From positions 392,897 to 456,896 of the forward strand of contig JAFLDB010000001.1 of NCBI GenBank assembly GCA_017302615.1: a stretch of DNA of 64,000 nucleotides, written 5' to 3'. Made by a program: the position numbers and the translations under genes. Source of the DNA: Sphingomonadales bacterium. Lineage in GTDB: Bacteria > Pseudomonadota > Alphaproteobacteria > Sphingomonadales > Sphingomonadaceae. The notes below the pieces were generated by a model. It saw only the letters and a list, made by a program, of their open reading frames with translations. It was not told where the DNA came from and did no database searches. Of the stretch, positions 48,530 through 58,101 are shown piece after piece; position 1 is the first letter of the stretch, and each line of letters starts with the position of its first letter.

Positions 48530-49311
48530 CAACCTTTCATGAACTAGACCCGCTCAAGGCGAAGATCGCCGCGCGCAATGTTTCCGTCTTCTATGGCGAG
48601 AAGCAGGCGATCGACGATGTCTCGATCGAGATTCCGACCGAGTACGTGACCGCTTTCATCGGTCCGTCGGGCTGCGGCAAATCGACCTTCCTGCGCACGC
48701 TCAACCGGATGAACGATACCATCCCGGGAGCGCGCGTGACCGGCGAGATCCAGCTGGACGGGGAGGACATCTACACCTCCGGCATGGACGTGGTGCAACT
48801 GCGCGCGCGGGTCGGCATGGTGTTCCAGAAGCCCAACCCTTTCCCCAAGTCGATCTATGAAAACGTCGCCTATGGTCCGCGGATCCACGGGATGGCTGCC
48901 GGCAAGGCCGAAATGGACGAGCGGGTCGAGAAGGCCCTGCGCCGCGCTGGTTTGTGGGACGAAGTGAAGGATCGCCTGGCCGATAGCGGCACGGCCCTTT
49001 CCGGCGGGCAGCAGCAGCGCCTGTGCATCGCCCGCGCGATTGCGGTCGAGCCTGAAGTGATCCTGATGGACGAGCCTTGCTCGGCACTGGACCCGATCGC
49101 GACGGCCCGGATCGAGGAACTGATCGACGAACTGCGCGGCCGTTATGCCATCGTCATCGTCACCCACTCGATGCAGCAGGCCGCGCGTGTTTCCCAGCGC
49201 ACCGCCTTCTTCCACCTTGGCAAGGTGGTTGAATACGGGAAGACTTCCGAGATCTTCACCAACCCGCGTGAGGAACGGACCAAGGACTACATCACCGGAA
49301 GGTACGGGTAA
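48526..49311 (+). CDS. pstB: Phosphate ABC transporter ATPase PstB
   Basis: A 261-residue ABC ATPase. Walker A is [20 protein letters not shown], the signature [15 protein letters not shown], and Walker [14 protein letters not shown]. The start is GTG 48526, within a GTGA overlap with pstA. It powers phosphate import and joins PhoU and PhoR in signalling. Confidence 0.97.
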   Translation: MTTFHELDPLKAKIAARNVSVFYGEKQAIDDVSIEIPTEYVTAFIGPSGCGKSTFLRTLNRMNDTIPGARVTGEIQLDGEDIYTSGMDVVQLRARVGMVFQKPNPFPKSIYENVAYGPRIHGMAAGKAEMDERVEKALRRAGLWDEVKDRLADSGTALSGGQQQRLCIARAIAVEPEVILMDEPCSALDPIATARIEELIDELRGRYAIVIVTHSMQQAARVSQRTAFFHLGKVVEYGKTSEIFTNPREERTKDYITGRYG

Positions 49312-49312
49312 G

Positions 49313-49990
49313 ATGGCAAGCGAGCACACCGTCAAGGCTTTCGACGAAGACATCACCCGCCTGCGCGGCCTGATCGCGGAAATGGGCGGCCTGGCCGAGG
49401 TTTCGATCGGCGAGTCGATGGATGCGCTGGTCAAGGGCAACAAGGATCTGGCCAAAAGCGTGATCGAACGCGACCGCAAGATCGACTCGCTTGAAGCAGA
49501 GATCGACAAGCTTGCGGTGCGGATCATTGCCTTGCGCGCGCCGATGGCTGACGATCTGCGTGAAGTCATTGCCGCGCTGAAGATTGCCGGGGTGCTGGAA
49601 CGGATTGGCGATTATGCCAAGAACATCGCCAAGAGCGGCGGCAAGATCCAGAACCGCAACCAGTTCGAGCCGCTGACCCTGATCCCGGCGATGGCCGAAC
49701 TGGCCAGCGAGATGGTCCACGACGTGCTGACCGCCTATGCTGCGCGCGATGCCGAACTGGCTGCCGACATTGTCGCCCGCGATGACAAGGTCGACGCCTT
49801 CTACGAAAGCATTTTCCGCAATCTTGTCAGCCACATGATGGAAAATCCTTCGACGATTTCGAGCGCTGCGCAACTGCTGTTCGTAGCCCGCAATATCGAA
49901 CGGATCGGGGATCACGCCACCAACGTGGCGGAGATGGTCTATTACGCGGCAACCGGCGCTTATCTGACCGACAAGGAAGAGAAGGCGTAA
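49313..49990 (+). CDS. phoU: Phosphate signalling regulator PhoU
   Basis: A 225-residue protein made of two PhoU three-helix repeats, each with the metal-binding ExxxD pattern: LERIGDYAKNIAKSGG in the first half and IERIGDHATNVAEMVYY in the second. It links Pst activity to PhoR. ATG 49313 is 1 base after pstB. Confidence 0.96.
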   Translation: MASEHTVKAFDEDITRLRGLIAEMGGLAEVSIGESMDALVKGNKDLAKSVIERDRKIDSLEAEIDKLAVRIIALRAPMADDLREVIAALKIAGVLERIGDYAKNIAKSGGKIQNRNQFEPLTLIPAMAELASEMVHDVLTAYAARDAELAADIVARDDKVDAFYESIFRNLVSHMMENPSTISSAAQLLFVARNIERIGDHATNVAEMVYYAATGAYLTDKEEKA

Positions 49991-49995
49991 TCATC

Positions 49996-50685
49996 ATGCC
50001 AGCCCCCCGCCTTCTCCTGGTGGAAGACGATCCGGCTCTTTCCGAACTGCTGGAGTTCCGCTTCAAGGGCGAAGGCTATGCCGTTTCCGCCACGCCCGAT
50101 GGCGACGAAGCCCTGCTGCTGGCCCAGGAAGAGGTGCCGGACCTGGTCGTGCTTGACTGGATGATCGAAGGCACCAGCGGGATCGAAGTTTGCCGCCGTC
50201 TGCGCCGGTCCAAGGAAACCGCTCACGTGCCGATCATTATGTTGACCGCGCGCGGGGCCGAGGAGGATAAGATCCGCGGCCTCGATACCGGGGCCGATGA
50301 TTTCGTCACCAAGCCGTTTTCCCCGCGCGAACTGATCGCCCGGGTCAACGCGATCATGCGGCGGATCCGCCCGGCGCTGGCCGGCGAAACGCTCACTGTG
50401 GGCGATCTGGCACTGGATGCCACGGCCCACAAGGTGACCCGCCGCGGCCAGGTGGTCTCGCTCGGCCCGACCGAGTTCCGTCTGCTCAAGTTCTTCATGG
50501 AACACCCCGGCCGGGTGTTCAGCCGCGGGCAACTGCTCGACGCGGTCTGGGGCAACGAAAGCGAGATCGAACTGCGCACGGTGGACGTCCACATCCGCCG
50601 CCTGCGCAAGGGCATCGAGATCGAAGGCGCGGCCGATCCGGTGCGGACGGTGCGCTCGGCGGGATACGCGCTGGAAGCTGTGTAG
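49996..50685 (+). CDS. phoB: Phosphate regulon response regulator PhoB
   Basis: A 229-residue OmpR-type regulator. The receiver has LLVEDDPALSEL (acidic pair), VVLDWMIEG (phosphoacceptor Asp) and FVTKPFSPREL (Lys), followed by a winged helix (LGPTEFRLLKFFMEHPGRVF, VDVHIRRLRKGIE). It should bind the Pho box at 44790. It starts 5 bases after phoU and its stop is 2 bases from that of the convergent dnaE2. Confidence 0.96.
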   Translation: MPAPRLLLVEDDPALSELLEFRFKGEGYAVSATPDGDEALLLAQEEVPDLVVLDWMIEGTSGIEVCRRLRRSKETAHVPIIMLTARGAEEDKIRGLDTGADDFVTKPFSPRELIARVNAIMRRIRPALAGETLTVGDLALDATAHKVTRRGQVVSLGPTEFRLLKFFMEHPGRVFSRGQLLDAVWGNESEIELRTVDVHIRRLRKGIEIEGAADPVRTVRSAGYALEAV

Positions 50686-50687
50686 TC

Positions 50688-53600
50688 TTAATGAAAATCC
50701 CGCGACTTCGGGATTACCCGCGCGTCGCGGGGGTGGCCGGCACGGTGGTAGGGGCCGGCGCGGCCGGGGCTGAGCGGGCGGGCGACGTGGTCGGCGCGCT
50801 CGACCAGTTGGGGCAGCATATCCTCTGACAGGGCGTGGAGCGCGAGGGTCGCGTCGGTCAACTGGGTGACGATCACGTGGATCACCTCGTCATCGTATTC
50901 GACCCGGCCTTTCACTTCCATCAGCCGCGCGCCCATGATCACCTTGCGCTGACGCTCCATCACGTCGGGCCAGATCACCAGGTTGATCACCCCGGTCTCG
51001 TCCTCAAGCGTGATGAAACACACCCCCTTGGCGCTGCCCGGGCGCTGGCGGATCAGAACCACGCCCGCCACCTGCACGGCGGAGCGATACTTGCACTCCC
51101 TGAGTTCGCTCGCCCGGATGAAGCCGCGCTCGCCCAGCGATGGGCGCAGGAAGGCCAGCGGATGGGCTTTCAGGCTGAGCCGCTGGGTCTGGTAATCGGC
51201 CACCACTTCTTCTGACAACGGCATCACCGGCAGGCGGGTGGCGGCCCGCTCCGCCCCTTCATCGCGCGCCTGCATCGCGGCGAACAGCGGCAGGTCCGGC
51301 GCAGGGATCAGGCTGCGCGCATCCCACAGCGCCTGCCGCCGGGTGAGGCCCAGCGAGTTGAAGCAATCGGCGCTGGCCAACCGCTCGATCAGTGCCGGCG
51401 AAAGCCCGCTCCGCTCCCGCAGATCGCGCAGATCGCGGAACGGGCCGCCCTCGATCTGCGCCGCCACGATCCGCGCGGCAGCGGCTTCGGGGAAACCATC
51501 GACCTGGCGCAGGCCGAGGCGCAGGGCACCGTCCTCCAGCGCATTATCCCACCCGCTGGCGTTCACATCGACCGGCAGCACGGCCACCCCGTGCTCCCTT
51601 GCGTCGCGGACGATCTGGGCCGGGGCGTAGAAACCCATCGGCTGCGAATTGAACAGCGCGCAGGCGAAAGCTGCCGGGTAATGGCACTTCAGCCACGACG
51701 AGACATAGACCAGCAGGGCAAAGCTGGCGGCGTGGCTTTCCGGAAAGCCGTATTCGCCGAAACCCTTGATCTGGCTGAAGCAGCGCGTGGCAAAATCCGG
51801 ATCATAGCCGCGCGCCACCATCCGCCCGACCATCAATTCTTCCAGTTCATGCACCATGCCCCGGCTGCGGAATGTGGCCATGGCCTTGCGCAGCCGGTTG
51901 GCCTCGGCGCTGGAAAACTTCGCCGCATCGAGCGCGATCTTCATCGCCTGCTCCTGAAAGATCGGCACGCCCAGAGTGCGACCGAGGATGCTGGTCAGCT
52001 CGTCCGGCGGGCCGTGGGCCGGGCCGGGCGCGGGGATTTCCACCCGCTCCGCACCGCGTCGCCGCTTGAGGAAGGGATGGACCATGTCGCCCTGGATCGG
52101 CCCGGGGCGGACAATCGCCACTTCGATCACCAGGTCATAGAAGCAGCGCGGGCGCAGGCGCGGCAGCATGTTCATCTGCGCCCGGCTTTCCACCTGGAAC
52201 ACGCCGAGCGAATCCCCCCGGCACAGCATGTCGTAAACCGCCGGATCCTCGCGCGGGATGGTGGCGAGCGTCAGCGCCTTGCCGTGGTGCGCCTCCAGCA
52301 GGTCGAGGCATTTGCGGATGCAGGTCAGCATCCCCAGCGCCAGCACATCGACCTTGAGGATGCCCAGCGCGTCGATGTCGTCCTTGTCCCATTCGATGAA
52401 ACTGCGGTCCGCCATGGCGCCATTGCCGATCGGCACGGTTTCGGTCAGCGCCCCTTCGGTCAGGATGAAACCGCCGACATGCTGCGAGAGGTGACGCGGC
52501 ATGCCGATCATCTGCTGGGTCAGCGCCAGCACCCGCTTCAGGTGCGGATCGGACAAGTCCATGCCGGTTTCGGCCATGTGCTTTTCCTCGATCGAGCGGC
52601 CATAACTGCCCCAGACCGTGCGGGCGAGCGCGCTGGTGACATCTTCGGACAGGCCCATTGCCTTCCCCACCTCGCGGATCGCCATGCGCGGGCGGTAATG
52701 GATCACCGTGGCGCAGAGCCCGGCGCGATGGCGGCCGTACTTCTCATAGATGTGCTGGATCACCTCCTCGCGCCGCTCATGCTCGAAATCGACGTCGATG
52801 TCGGGCGGCTCGTCACGGTCTTCGGAAATGAACCGTTCGAACAGCAGGGCATGCTCGGCCGGGTTCACCGATGTGATCCCCAGGCAATAGCACACTGCCG
52901 AATTGGCCGCAGAGCCGCGCCCCTGGCACAGGATCGGCGGCTGCTGCGCGCGGGCAAAATCGACGATGCCCTTGATGGTCAGGAAGTACTGGGCCAGCTG
53001 CTTCTTGCCGATCAGCGCCAGTTCCTTGCCCAGCACTTCCCGCACGTCCGGCGGCACACCATCGGGAAAGCGCGCCGCCGCCCCTTCCCAGGTCAACCGG
53101 TCGAGATAGGCTTGCGCGTCCAGCCCGTCCGGCCAGACCTCGCGCGGGTATTCATAGCGCAGTTCCTCGAGGCTGAACGTGCAAGCGTCGGCCAGATCGC
53201 GCGCCGCGGCCAGGGCATGGGGCCAGCGCGCGAACAGCCGGGCCATCTCCTCCGGCCCTTTCAGATGGCGCTCGGCATTGGCTTCCAGCAGATGCCCGGC
53301 CGCCGCCACGGTGGTCTTGTGGCGGATCGCGGTCATCACATCGTGCAGCGGGCGACGCTGGGGCGCGTGATAGAGCGGCAGGTTGGAGGCAAGGATCGCC
53401 AGGCCGCTCTCCCGCGCCAGGGCATCAAGCCGCGCGATCCGGGCGATGTCATCCCCGGTATAGAGATAGGCGGCGGCCAGGTGGCGCAGGGTGGGCAGCT
53501 GCTGCGTAAGGTGCGGAAGGAGGTCCGGAAACGGGGCAGTCAGCGGATCGCTCCGGCGCGGGCCGGGAAGATGCAGCGGCACGACATTGCTTTCCACCGC

Positions 53601-54089
53601 GATGGTGAAAACCTCTGCCAGATCGCGCGGCGGTACCAGCACCAGATGGACACCCTCGGCATGCTGGGCGAGCATCGCCAGCGAGATGTCGCACTGGCCC
53701 TTGTCCTGCCACTCCCCGTCCAGCTTGGCCATCCGTCCGGCCGAGATCAGGCGGCACAGCCGGCCATAGGCGGCCCGGCTCCCGGGATAGGCCAGGAATT
53801 CCAGCCCTTCGGCAGTCTCGATCCGGCAGCCGATTACCGGGCACAGCCCCAGCGCTTTTGCCTCGCTGTGCAGCCGCACGACCCCGGCCATGGTGTTGGC
53901 ATCGGCAATGCCGATAGCATCATAACCCAGCGCCCGCGCGGTGGTGACAAGGTCCACCGCTTCCGACGCCCCGCGCAGGAACGAGAAACAGCTGACCAGC
54001 CCCAGCTCGACAAAGGCCGCGCGGCCCACCGGCGGCAGGCCATCGGCGCTGGCGCGGCGGCGCTGGGGGGTCAGCGGGGCCTCAGGCAC
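50688..54089 (-). CDS. dnaE2: Error-prone DNA polymerase DnaE2/ImuC
   Basis: A 1133-residue C-family polymerase of the SOS mutasome. The PHP domain begins ELGLVSCFSFLRGASEAVDL, where the usual metal-binding His after EL is Gly, typical of an inactive PHP. Catalytic Asp residues are in DEPPDIDVDFEHERREE and ILKVDVLALGML. The C-terminus ends SRDFH, a family hallmark. The start is GTG 54089, overlapping the imuB stop by 8 bases; the frame open to 54356 is shadow coding. Confidence 0.96.
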   Translation of the reverse strand: MPEAPLTPQRRRASADGLPPVGRAAFVELGLVSCFSFLRGASEAVDLVTTARALGYDAIGIADANTMAGVVRLHSEAKALGLCPVIGCRIETAEGLEFLAYPGSRAAYGRLCRLISAGRMAKLDGEWQDKGQCDISLAMLAQHAEGVHLVLVPPRDLAEVFTIAVESNVVPLHLPGPRRSDPLTAPFPDLLPHLTQQLPTLRHLAAAYLYTGDDIARIARLDALARESGLAILASNLPLYHAPQRRPLHDVMTAIRHKTTVAAAGHLLEANAERHLKGPEEMARLFARWPHALAAARDLADACTFSLEELRYEYPREVWPDGLDAQAYLDRLTWEGAAARFPDGVPPDVREVLGKELALIGKKQLAQYFLTIKGIVDFARAQQPPILCQGRGSAANSAVCYCLGITSVNPAEHALLFERFISEDRDEPPDIDVDFEHERREEVIQHIYEKYGRHRAGLCATVIHYRPRMAIREVGKAMGLSEDVTSALARTVWGSYGRSIEEKHMAETGMDLSDPHLKRVLALTQQMIGMPRHLSQHVGGFILTEGALTETVPIGNGAMADRSFIEWDKDDIDALGILKVDVLALGMLTCIRKCLDLLEAHHGKALTLATIPREDPAVYDMLCRGDSLGVFQVESRAQMNMLPRLRPRCFYDLVIEVAIVRPGPIQGDMVHPFLKRRRGAERVEIPAPGPAHGPPDELTSILGRTLGVPIFQEQAMKIALDAAKFSSAEANRLRKAMATFRSRGMVHELEELMVGRMVARGYDPDFATRCFSQIKGFGEYGFPESHAASFALLVYVSSWLKCHYPAAFACALFNSQPMGFYAPAQIVRDAREHGVAVLPVDVNASGWDNALEDGALRLGLRQVDGFPEAAAARIVAAQIEGGPFRDLRDLRERSGLSPALIERLASADCFNSLGLTRRQALWDARSLIPAPDLPLFAAMQARDEGAERAATRLPVMPLSEEVVADYQTQRLSLKAHPLAFLRPSLGERGFIRASELRECKYRSAVQVAGVVLIRQRPGSAKGVCFITLEDETGVINLVIWPDVMERQRKVIMGARLMEVKGRVEYDDEVIHVIVTQLTDATLALHALSEDMLPQLVERADHVARPLSPGRAGPYHRAGHPRDARVIPKSRDFH

Positions 54090-55635
54090 AGAGCCCCTGC
54101 ATGAACCATTCGGGCATACCGCCGCGCCCGTCGCCATCGATCCCGTTGCGATAGATCCAGTAGCGCCGCCCCTCCCCGTCCTCGATCCGGTAATAATCGC
54201 GCAGCCGCACCGTGCCGCGTTCGCGCCACCATTCCGGTGCGATCCGTTCCGGTCCTTCGGCGCGGGCAATCTCGTGCACCGCGCCGCGCCAGCGGAACCG
54301 GCGCGGCAGGCCATCGGGGCTGGCATAGAGCACCGCGATCGGCTCAGGCCGGTCAAGCAACTTCAGCGGCCGGGCGTGAAAGACCAGTTCGGATTGAACC
54401 GCGCCTTCCGGCTCCAGCGGCGGCACCCAGCGCTGGGCGCGCTCCGGAACATGGCTGGCAACCGGTGCGGGGCGGCGCACGGCCCCTGCACCCAGCCGCG
54501 CACCGAGCCGGTCGATGCAGGCCGCCAATGATGTGCCATGCGCTTCGGCCGCGCGTTCGAAATCGCCCTGGCTCAGCGCCAGCGGCTCGGTCCACGGAGC
54601 CGACAGGCGTGCCAGTTCGATCCCGAACCCGGCGTCGAGATCGTCCAGCTTGCCGGAAAACAGCCGGGCGATATGCGCCGCATCACGGCTGGCGGCGGCC
54701 AGTTCCAGCTTGCGCACCGGCACTTCGCCATCGACCTTCCACAAGGCCAGTTCCAGCCGCCGCGCACCCTCGGCCCGCCCTTCAAGCAAGCGGGCCATAT
54801 CCTCGCACAGGTCGGCCAGCACCCGGTCAAGCAGGCTGCGGTGGCGGATCGGCTCCATCAGCCGGCGCTGGACCAGCGGAAACTCGGCAGCCATCACCGG
54901 CAACAGCGGTTCGGGTACCCGGCCCAGCAACTGGTCGAGCCGGATCAACGGATTGGCCGCCGGTGCGCGGGTATTGCGGAACCGCCGGGCCAGGGCGTCA
55001 CGCGCCACGCCGGACAGTTCCCCAATCCGCTTCAGCCCGAGCCGGCGCAGCACCAGCAGAGTGGCCGGATCAAGCCGCAGCGCGGCCACGGGGAGATTGT
55101 CCAGACTGTCCTGCGGATGCAGGATCGCGCGCTCCGGCCCGTAATGCGCCAGTGCCCAGGCCGCTCCGGCAGTAGGGGCCAGCCCCAGCCGCACGGTCAG
55201 CCCGCACGCGGCCAGCCGGGTAGCGGCATCGTCCAGCAGTGCGGCCTCACCCCCGAACAGGTGCGCCACGCCGGTGGTGTCGACGATCAGCCCGTCGGGC
55301 GGATCGAGCGCGGCCCACGGCCCCCAGCGCCGCGCCCACAGCGCCAGCCGTTCCAGAAAGGCGAGATCGCCGCCCGGATCGCCCAGCGCCACGGCCAGTT
55401 CCGGGCAAAGCGCGCGGGCATCGGCCAGCAGCACGCCGGCATGCACTCCGGCATCCTCGGCGGCAACATTCGGGGCGGCAATCCGGGGGCCATGGGCGCT
55501 TTCGGACAAGAGCGCGAAAGGCGCCGGGCTGATCCCCTCAGCCTGCTGCCAGCGGTCGATCGCCAGCCGAGGACACCAGATCGACAGAATGCGACGGCTG
55601 GTGCGGCGGCTCGGCGCGGAGCCGGGTGCCTTCAT
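54082..55635 (-). CDS. imuB: Inactive Y-family polymerase ImuB
   Basis: A 517-residue Y-family relative. It begins with RRILSIWCPRLAIDRW after a short basic leader, and has the palm/finger segments (WALDPPDGLIVDTTGVAHLFG) but lacks the canonical catalytic acidic pair, as ImuB does. It bridges DnaE2 to the sliding clamp. ATG 55635 (or GTG 55638) lies inside imuA, giving a 98-base overlap in another frame. Confidence 0.93.
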   Translation of the reverse strand: MKAPGSAPSRRTSRRILSIWCPRLAIDRWQQAEGISPAPFALLSESAHGPRIAAPNVAAEDAGVHAGVLLADARALCPELAVALGDPGGDLAFLERLALWARRWGPWAALDPPDGLIVDTTGVAHLFGGEAALLDDAATRLAACGLTVRLGLAPTAGAAWALAHYGPERAILHPQDSLDNLPVAALRLDPATLLVLRRLGLKRIGELSGVARDALARRFRNTRAPAANPLIRLDQLLGRVPEPLLPVMAAEFPLVQRRLMEPIRHRSLLDRVLADLCEDMARLLEGRAEGARRLELALWKVDGEVPVRKLELAAASRDAAHIARLFSGKLDDLDAGFGIELARLSAPWTEPLALSQGDFERAAEAHGTSLAACIDRLGARLGAGAVRRPAPVASHVPERAQRWVPPLEPEGAVQSELVFHARPLKLLDRPEPIAVLYASPDGLPRRFRWRGAVHEIARAEGPERIAPEWWRERGTVRLRDYYRIEDGEGRRYWIYRNGIDGDGRGGMPEWFMQGLCA

Positions 55636-56266
55636 CACGCAAGATCCATTTTCCGGGGGGATGGGCCCGGGCGCGGAACAGGTCCGCCTGCCAGGCCGGA
55701 GCGCCGGGTGCGGCCGCATTCCAGTGCGGCGGGCGCGAGGGCGCGGCGCGTACCTGCCAGCGCTGCCGGGCCGAGGACAGGTCGCTTTGCGCATCAAGCC
55801 GGACCAGCCACAGCGGCACGCCGTGGCGTTCCACCGCCAGGCTGAGCCGCCGCGCCGCAGTGAAATTGAGCGAGCGCGGGTTGGCCGCGATCTCACCGAT
55901 CACGAAAGCCAGATCGCGGCAACGCAGCCCTTCCTCCAGCGCGAACAGGGCGTCCTCCGCGCTCTTGGCGGCAACGTGGATCAACCGGTCTCGCAAGGGA
56001 CCGGGCAGTCCCGGGCGATAGGGCCGCCCGCCCAGCTTCAGCGAGCGTTCGTCCTGCACCCACAACCAGGCCCGTTCTTCGCCAGCCTGTGCGGCATCGA
56101 TCGCCATGGCCAGGGCCATGGCTGCCCCGCTGCCCTCTCCGGCCGGGGCAAAGACCTCTCCATGCAGGGCATGAGTGGTCCGCCCCGGCTGCCAGCGCGG
56201 CAGGCTGGCCGGGGAATGCAACGGCTTGGTCCGCGCAAAGGCGGACAGCGGGGTCAGGACAGTCAT
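55538..56266 (-). CDS. imuA: SOS mutagenesis protein ImuA
   Basis: A 242-residue RecA-like protein. HGEVFAPAGEGSGAAMALAM replaces a Walker A motif (no GKT/S), so ATP binding is doubtful. RDLAFVIGEIAANPRSLNFT and RHGVPLWLVR are ImuA-family segments. It is the first gene of imuA-imuB-dnaE2. The SOS box at 56284-56298 lies 17 bases before ATG 56266. The last 33 residues, overlapping imuB, are probably poorly conserved. Confidence 0.9.
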   Translation of the reverse strand: MTVLTPLSAFARTKPLHSPASLPRWQPGRTTHALHGEVFAPAGEGSGAAMALAMAIDAAQAGEERAWLWVQDERSLKLGGRPYRPGLPGPLRDRLIHVAAKSAEDALFALEEGLRCRDLAFVIGEIAANPRSLNFTAARRLSLAVERHGVPLWLVRLDAQSDLSSARQRWQVRAAPSRPPHWNAAAPGAPAWQADLFRARAHPPGKWILRDEGTRLRAEPPHQPSHSVDLVSSAGDRPLAAG

Positions 56267-56283
56267 CGCGGAATCGCTCCTAT

Positions 56284-56298
56284 GTTCTATTTATGTTC
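56284..56298. promoter_or_regulatory. LexA (SOS) box of the imuA-imuB-dnaE2 operon
   Basis: GTTC-TATTTAT-GTTC is a perfect alphaproteobacterial SOS box (GTTC-N7-GTTC direct repeat), 17 bases upstream of imuA. It reads as GAAC-N7-GAAC in the direction of the operon. Confidence 0.88.
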
Positions 56299-56352
56299 TC
56301 ATTTGTAGCGATTCGCAATCGGGATTGCAGAAGGCCATGCAGGCAAAGCAAA

Positions 56353-56381
56353 GGGGCCGCTCCCTTGCCGGGAACGGCCCC
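56353..56381 (-). terminator. Terminator of the amino-acid permease gene
   Basis: GGGGCCG (56353-56359) pairs with CGGCCCC (56375-56381), extended by TCCC/GGGA inside. On the minus strand the stem is followed by TTTGCTTTGC, 22 bases after the permease stop. The opposite strand leads into imuA's promoter, so it also insulates the SOS operon. Confidence 0.75.
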
Positions 56382-56403
56382 CTCTCCCCACCTGTTTGCC
56401 AGG

Positions 56404-57960
56404 TCAGTCGTTGATGTCGATCCCGCCGGGCAGCGGCGGAACCGGCTGCGGCGGCACATCGGCATCCCGCTCGTGCACTTCCACCAGACCGCGGCCCACG
56501 TGGCTCTTGCGCCGGCCATAGGAGAAGTAGACCACCAGGCCCACAGCCGCCCAGGCCAGGAACATCAGCTCGGTATAGCCCGAGAGGTTGAAGAACAGGT
56601 AGGCGCAGCCCGCCACCGCCGCCGGGCCGACCAGCCAGACGATCGGCGTACGGAACGGACGGTGCCGGTCCGGCGCGGTGCGGCGCAGGATCATCACGCC
56701 CAGCGCAACGGTCATGAACGCGAACAGCGTGCCGGAATTCGAGATGTCCGCCAGCTGGCCGACCGGGAAGAAGGCTGCGGCGAAAGTCACGAAGATGCCG
56801 GTGATGATGGTCACCACGTGCGGCGTCTTGAACTTCGGATGGACCTTGGCCAGGCCTTCCGGCAGCAGGCCATCGCGCGCCATCACGAAGAAGATGCGGG
56901 TCTGGCCGAACAGCATCATCAGCACCACCGAGGGCAGCGCGAGGAAGGCGGCAAGGCCGATCAGGTTCCCGACGTTGACATAGCCGATCTCGCGCAGGAC
57001 GTGGGCCAGCGCCTCGTCCGAGCAGACCAGCGGCACATTGCCGGAACCGGCCAGCGCAGCGCACTGGGCCTGCAGTTCCTTGCTGCCGGCCGCCAGCGCT
57101 TCACCCGCGGCGCCCATCACCGGCTGCGCGCCGACCGCCCCGATCGCCCCCGCCGCGACCAGCAGGTAGAACACGGTGCAGATGACCAGGCTGCCGATCA
57201 GGCCGATCGGCATGTTGCGCTGCGGGTTCTTGGTTTCTTCGGCCGCCGTCGAGACCGCGTCGAAGCCCACATAGGCGAAGAAGATCGAAGCGGCCGCCGC
57301 CGAAACCCCGGCAAAGCCGAGCGGCGCGAAGGGTTCGAAATTCTCCATCTTCATCACCGGCACGGCCAGGATGATGAAAGCGGTCAGCGCTACCACCTTG
57401 ATCACCACCAGCACAGCGTTGAACGTGGCGGATTCCTTGGTCCCGATCACCAGCAGAGCGGTGACCAGCAGGGCCACGAAGATTGCCGGAAGGTTGATCC
57501 CCCCACCCACGGCGGCGAAGGCGCCCTTGGTAAAGAATGTCGGCAACTCCATCCCCAGGCCGGATTGCACCAGACCGACGAAATAGTTGGACCAGCCAAC
57601 CGACACGGCCGAAGCCGCGATCGCGTATTCGAGGATCAGGGCCCAGCCCACGATCCAGGCGACAATCTCGCCCATCGAGGCATAGGAATAGGTGTAGGCG
57701 GAGCCGGACACCGGCACCATCGAGGCCATTTCCGCATAGCACAACGCCGCAACGGCGCAGACGAAACCGGCGATGATAAAGCTGACCATCATGCCGGGGC
57801 CGGCCTTTTGCGCCGCCTCGGCAGTCAGCACGAAGATCCCGGTGCCGATAATCGCGCCAATGCCCAGCATGGTCAGCTGGAAAGCCCCCAGCGAGCGGTG
57901 CAGCGATTTCTTTTCGGCGGTGGCCAGGATGGCGTCCAATGGTTTGACGCGTCCGAACAT
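56404..57960 (-). CDS. APC-superfamily cationic amino-acid transporter
   Basis: A 518-residue permease with 12-14 transmembrane helices. LTMLGIGAIIGTGIFVLTA is the helix-1 signature of APC transporters, and FFAYVGFDAVSTAAEETKNP matches the CAT/YfnA group that imports basic or other amino acids by proton coupling. An unusual insertion of about 50 residues with two cysteines (QAQCAALAGSGNVPLVCSDE) lies in a periplasmic loop. The substrate is unknown. It is divergent from panB. Confidence 0.92.
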   Translation of the reverse strand: MFGRVKPLDAILATAEKKSLHRSLGAFQLTMLGIGAIIGTGIFVLTAEAAQKAGPGMMVSFIIAGFVCAVAALCYAEMASMVPVSGSAYTYSYASMGEIVAWIVGWALILEYAIAASAVSVGWSNYFVGLVQSGLGMELPTFFTKGAFAAVGGGINLPAIFVALLVTALLVIGTKESATFNAVLVVIKVVALTAFIILAVPVMKMENFEPFAPLGFAGVSAAAASIFFAYVGFDAVSTAAEETKNPQRNMPIGLIGSLVICTVFYLLVAAGAIGAVGAQPVMGAAGEALAAGSKELQAQCAALAGSGNVPLVCSDEALAHVLREIGYVNVGNLIGLAAFLALPSVVLMMLFGQTRIFFVMARDGLLPEGLAKVHPKFKTPHVVTIITGIFVTFAAAFFPVGQLADISNSGTLFAFMTVALGVMILRRTAPDRHRPFRTPIVWLVGPAAVAGCAYLFFNLSGYTELMFLAWAAVGLVVYFSYGRRKSHVGRGLVEVHERDADVPPQPVPPLPGGIDIND

Positions 57961-58101
57961 GGATTTCCCCTAGTTTGGCGGCGGATACTTGGTCCGACCG
58001 CATGTCTTTGCCTGGGCGCGGAAGCTAGCGGCAAGCCCTGTATTGGCAAGCGCTAAAAGCCGCCCCTTCCCCAGATAAGTCCAAGCGTCTAAAGCCGGTT
58101 C

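Noticed and set aside
44776..48532. Long minus-strand frames opposite pstS, pstC and pstA
   Set aside because: They mirror well-supported pst genes and show the His/Arg/Gln-rich composition of shadow frames.
50696..50715. AATCCCG/CGGGATT hairpin just after phoB
   Set aside because: It lies inside the last codons of dnaE2, has no T-tract, and encodes the conserved C-terminus, so it is listed only as a possible weak shared terminator.
51591..54104. 837-codon plus-strand open frame
   Set aside because: It lies entirely antisense to dnaE2, whose catalytic motifs are intact.
54089..54356. N-terminal extension of dnaE2 upstream of GTG 54089
   Set aside because: The extra 89 residues lie antiparallel in composition to the imuB end and lack PHP-family similarity; the GTG overlapping the imuB stop is the natural coupled start.
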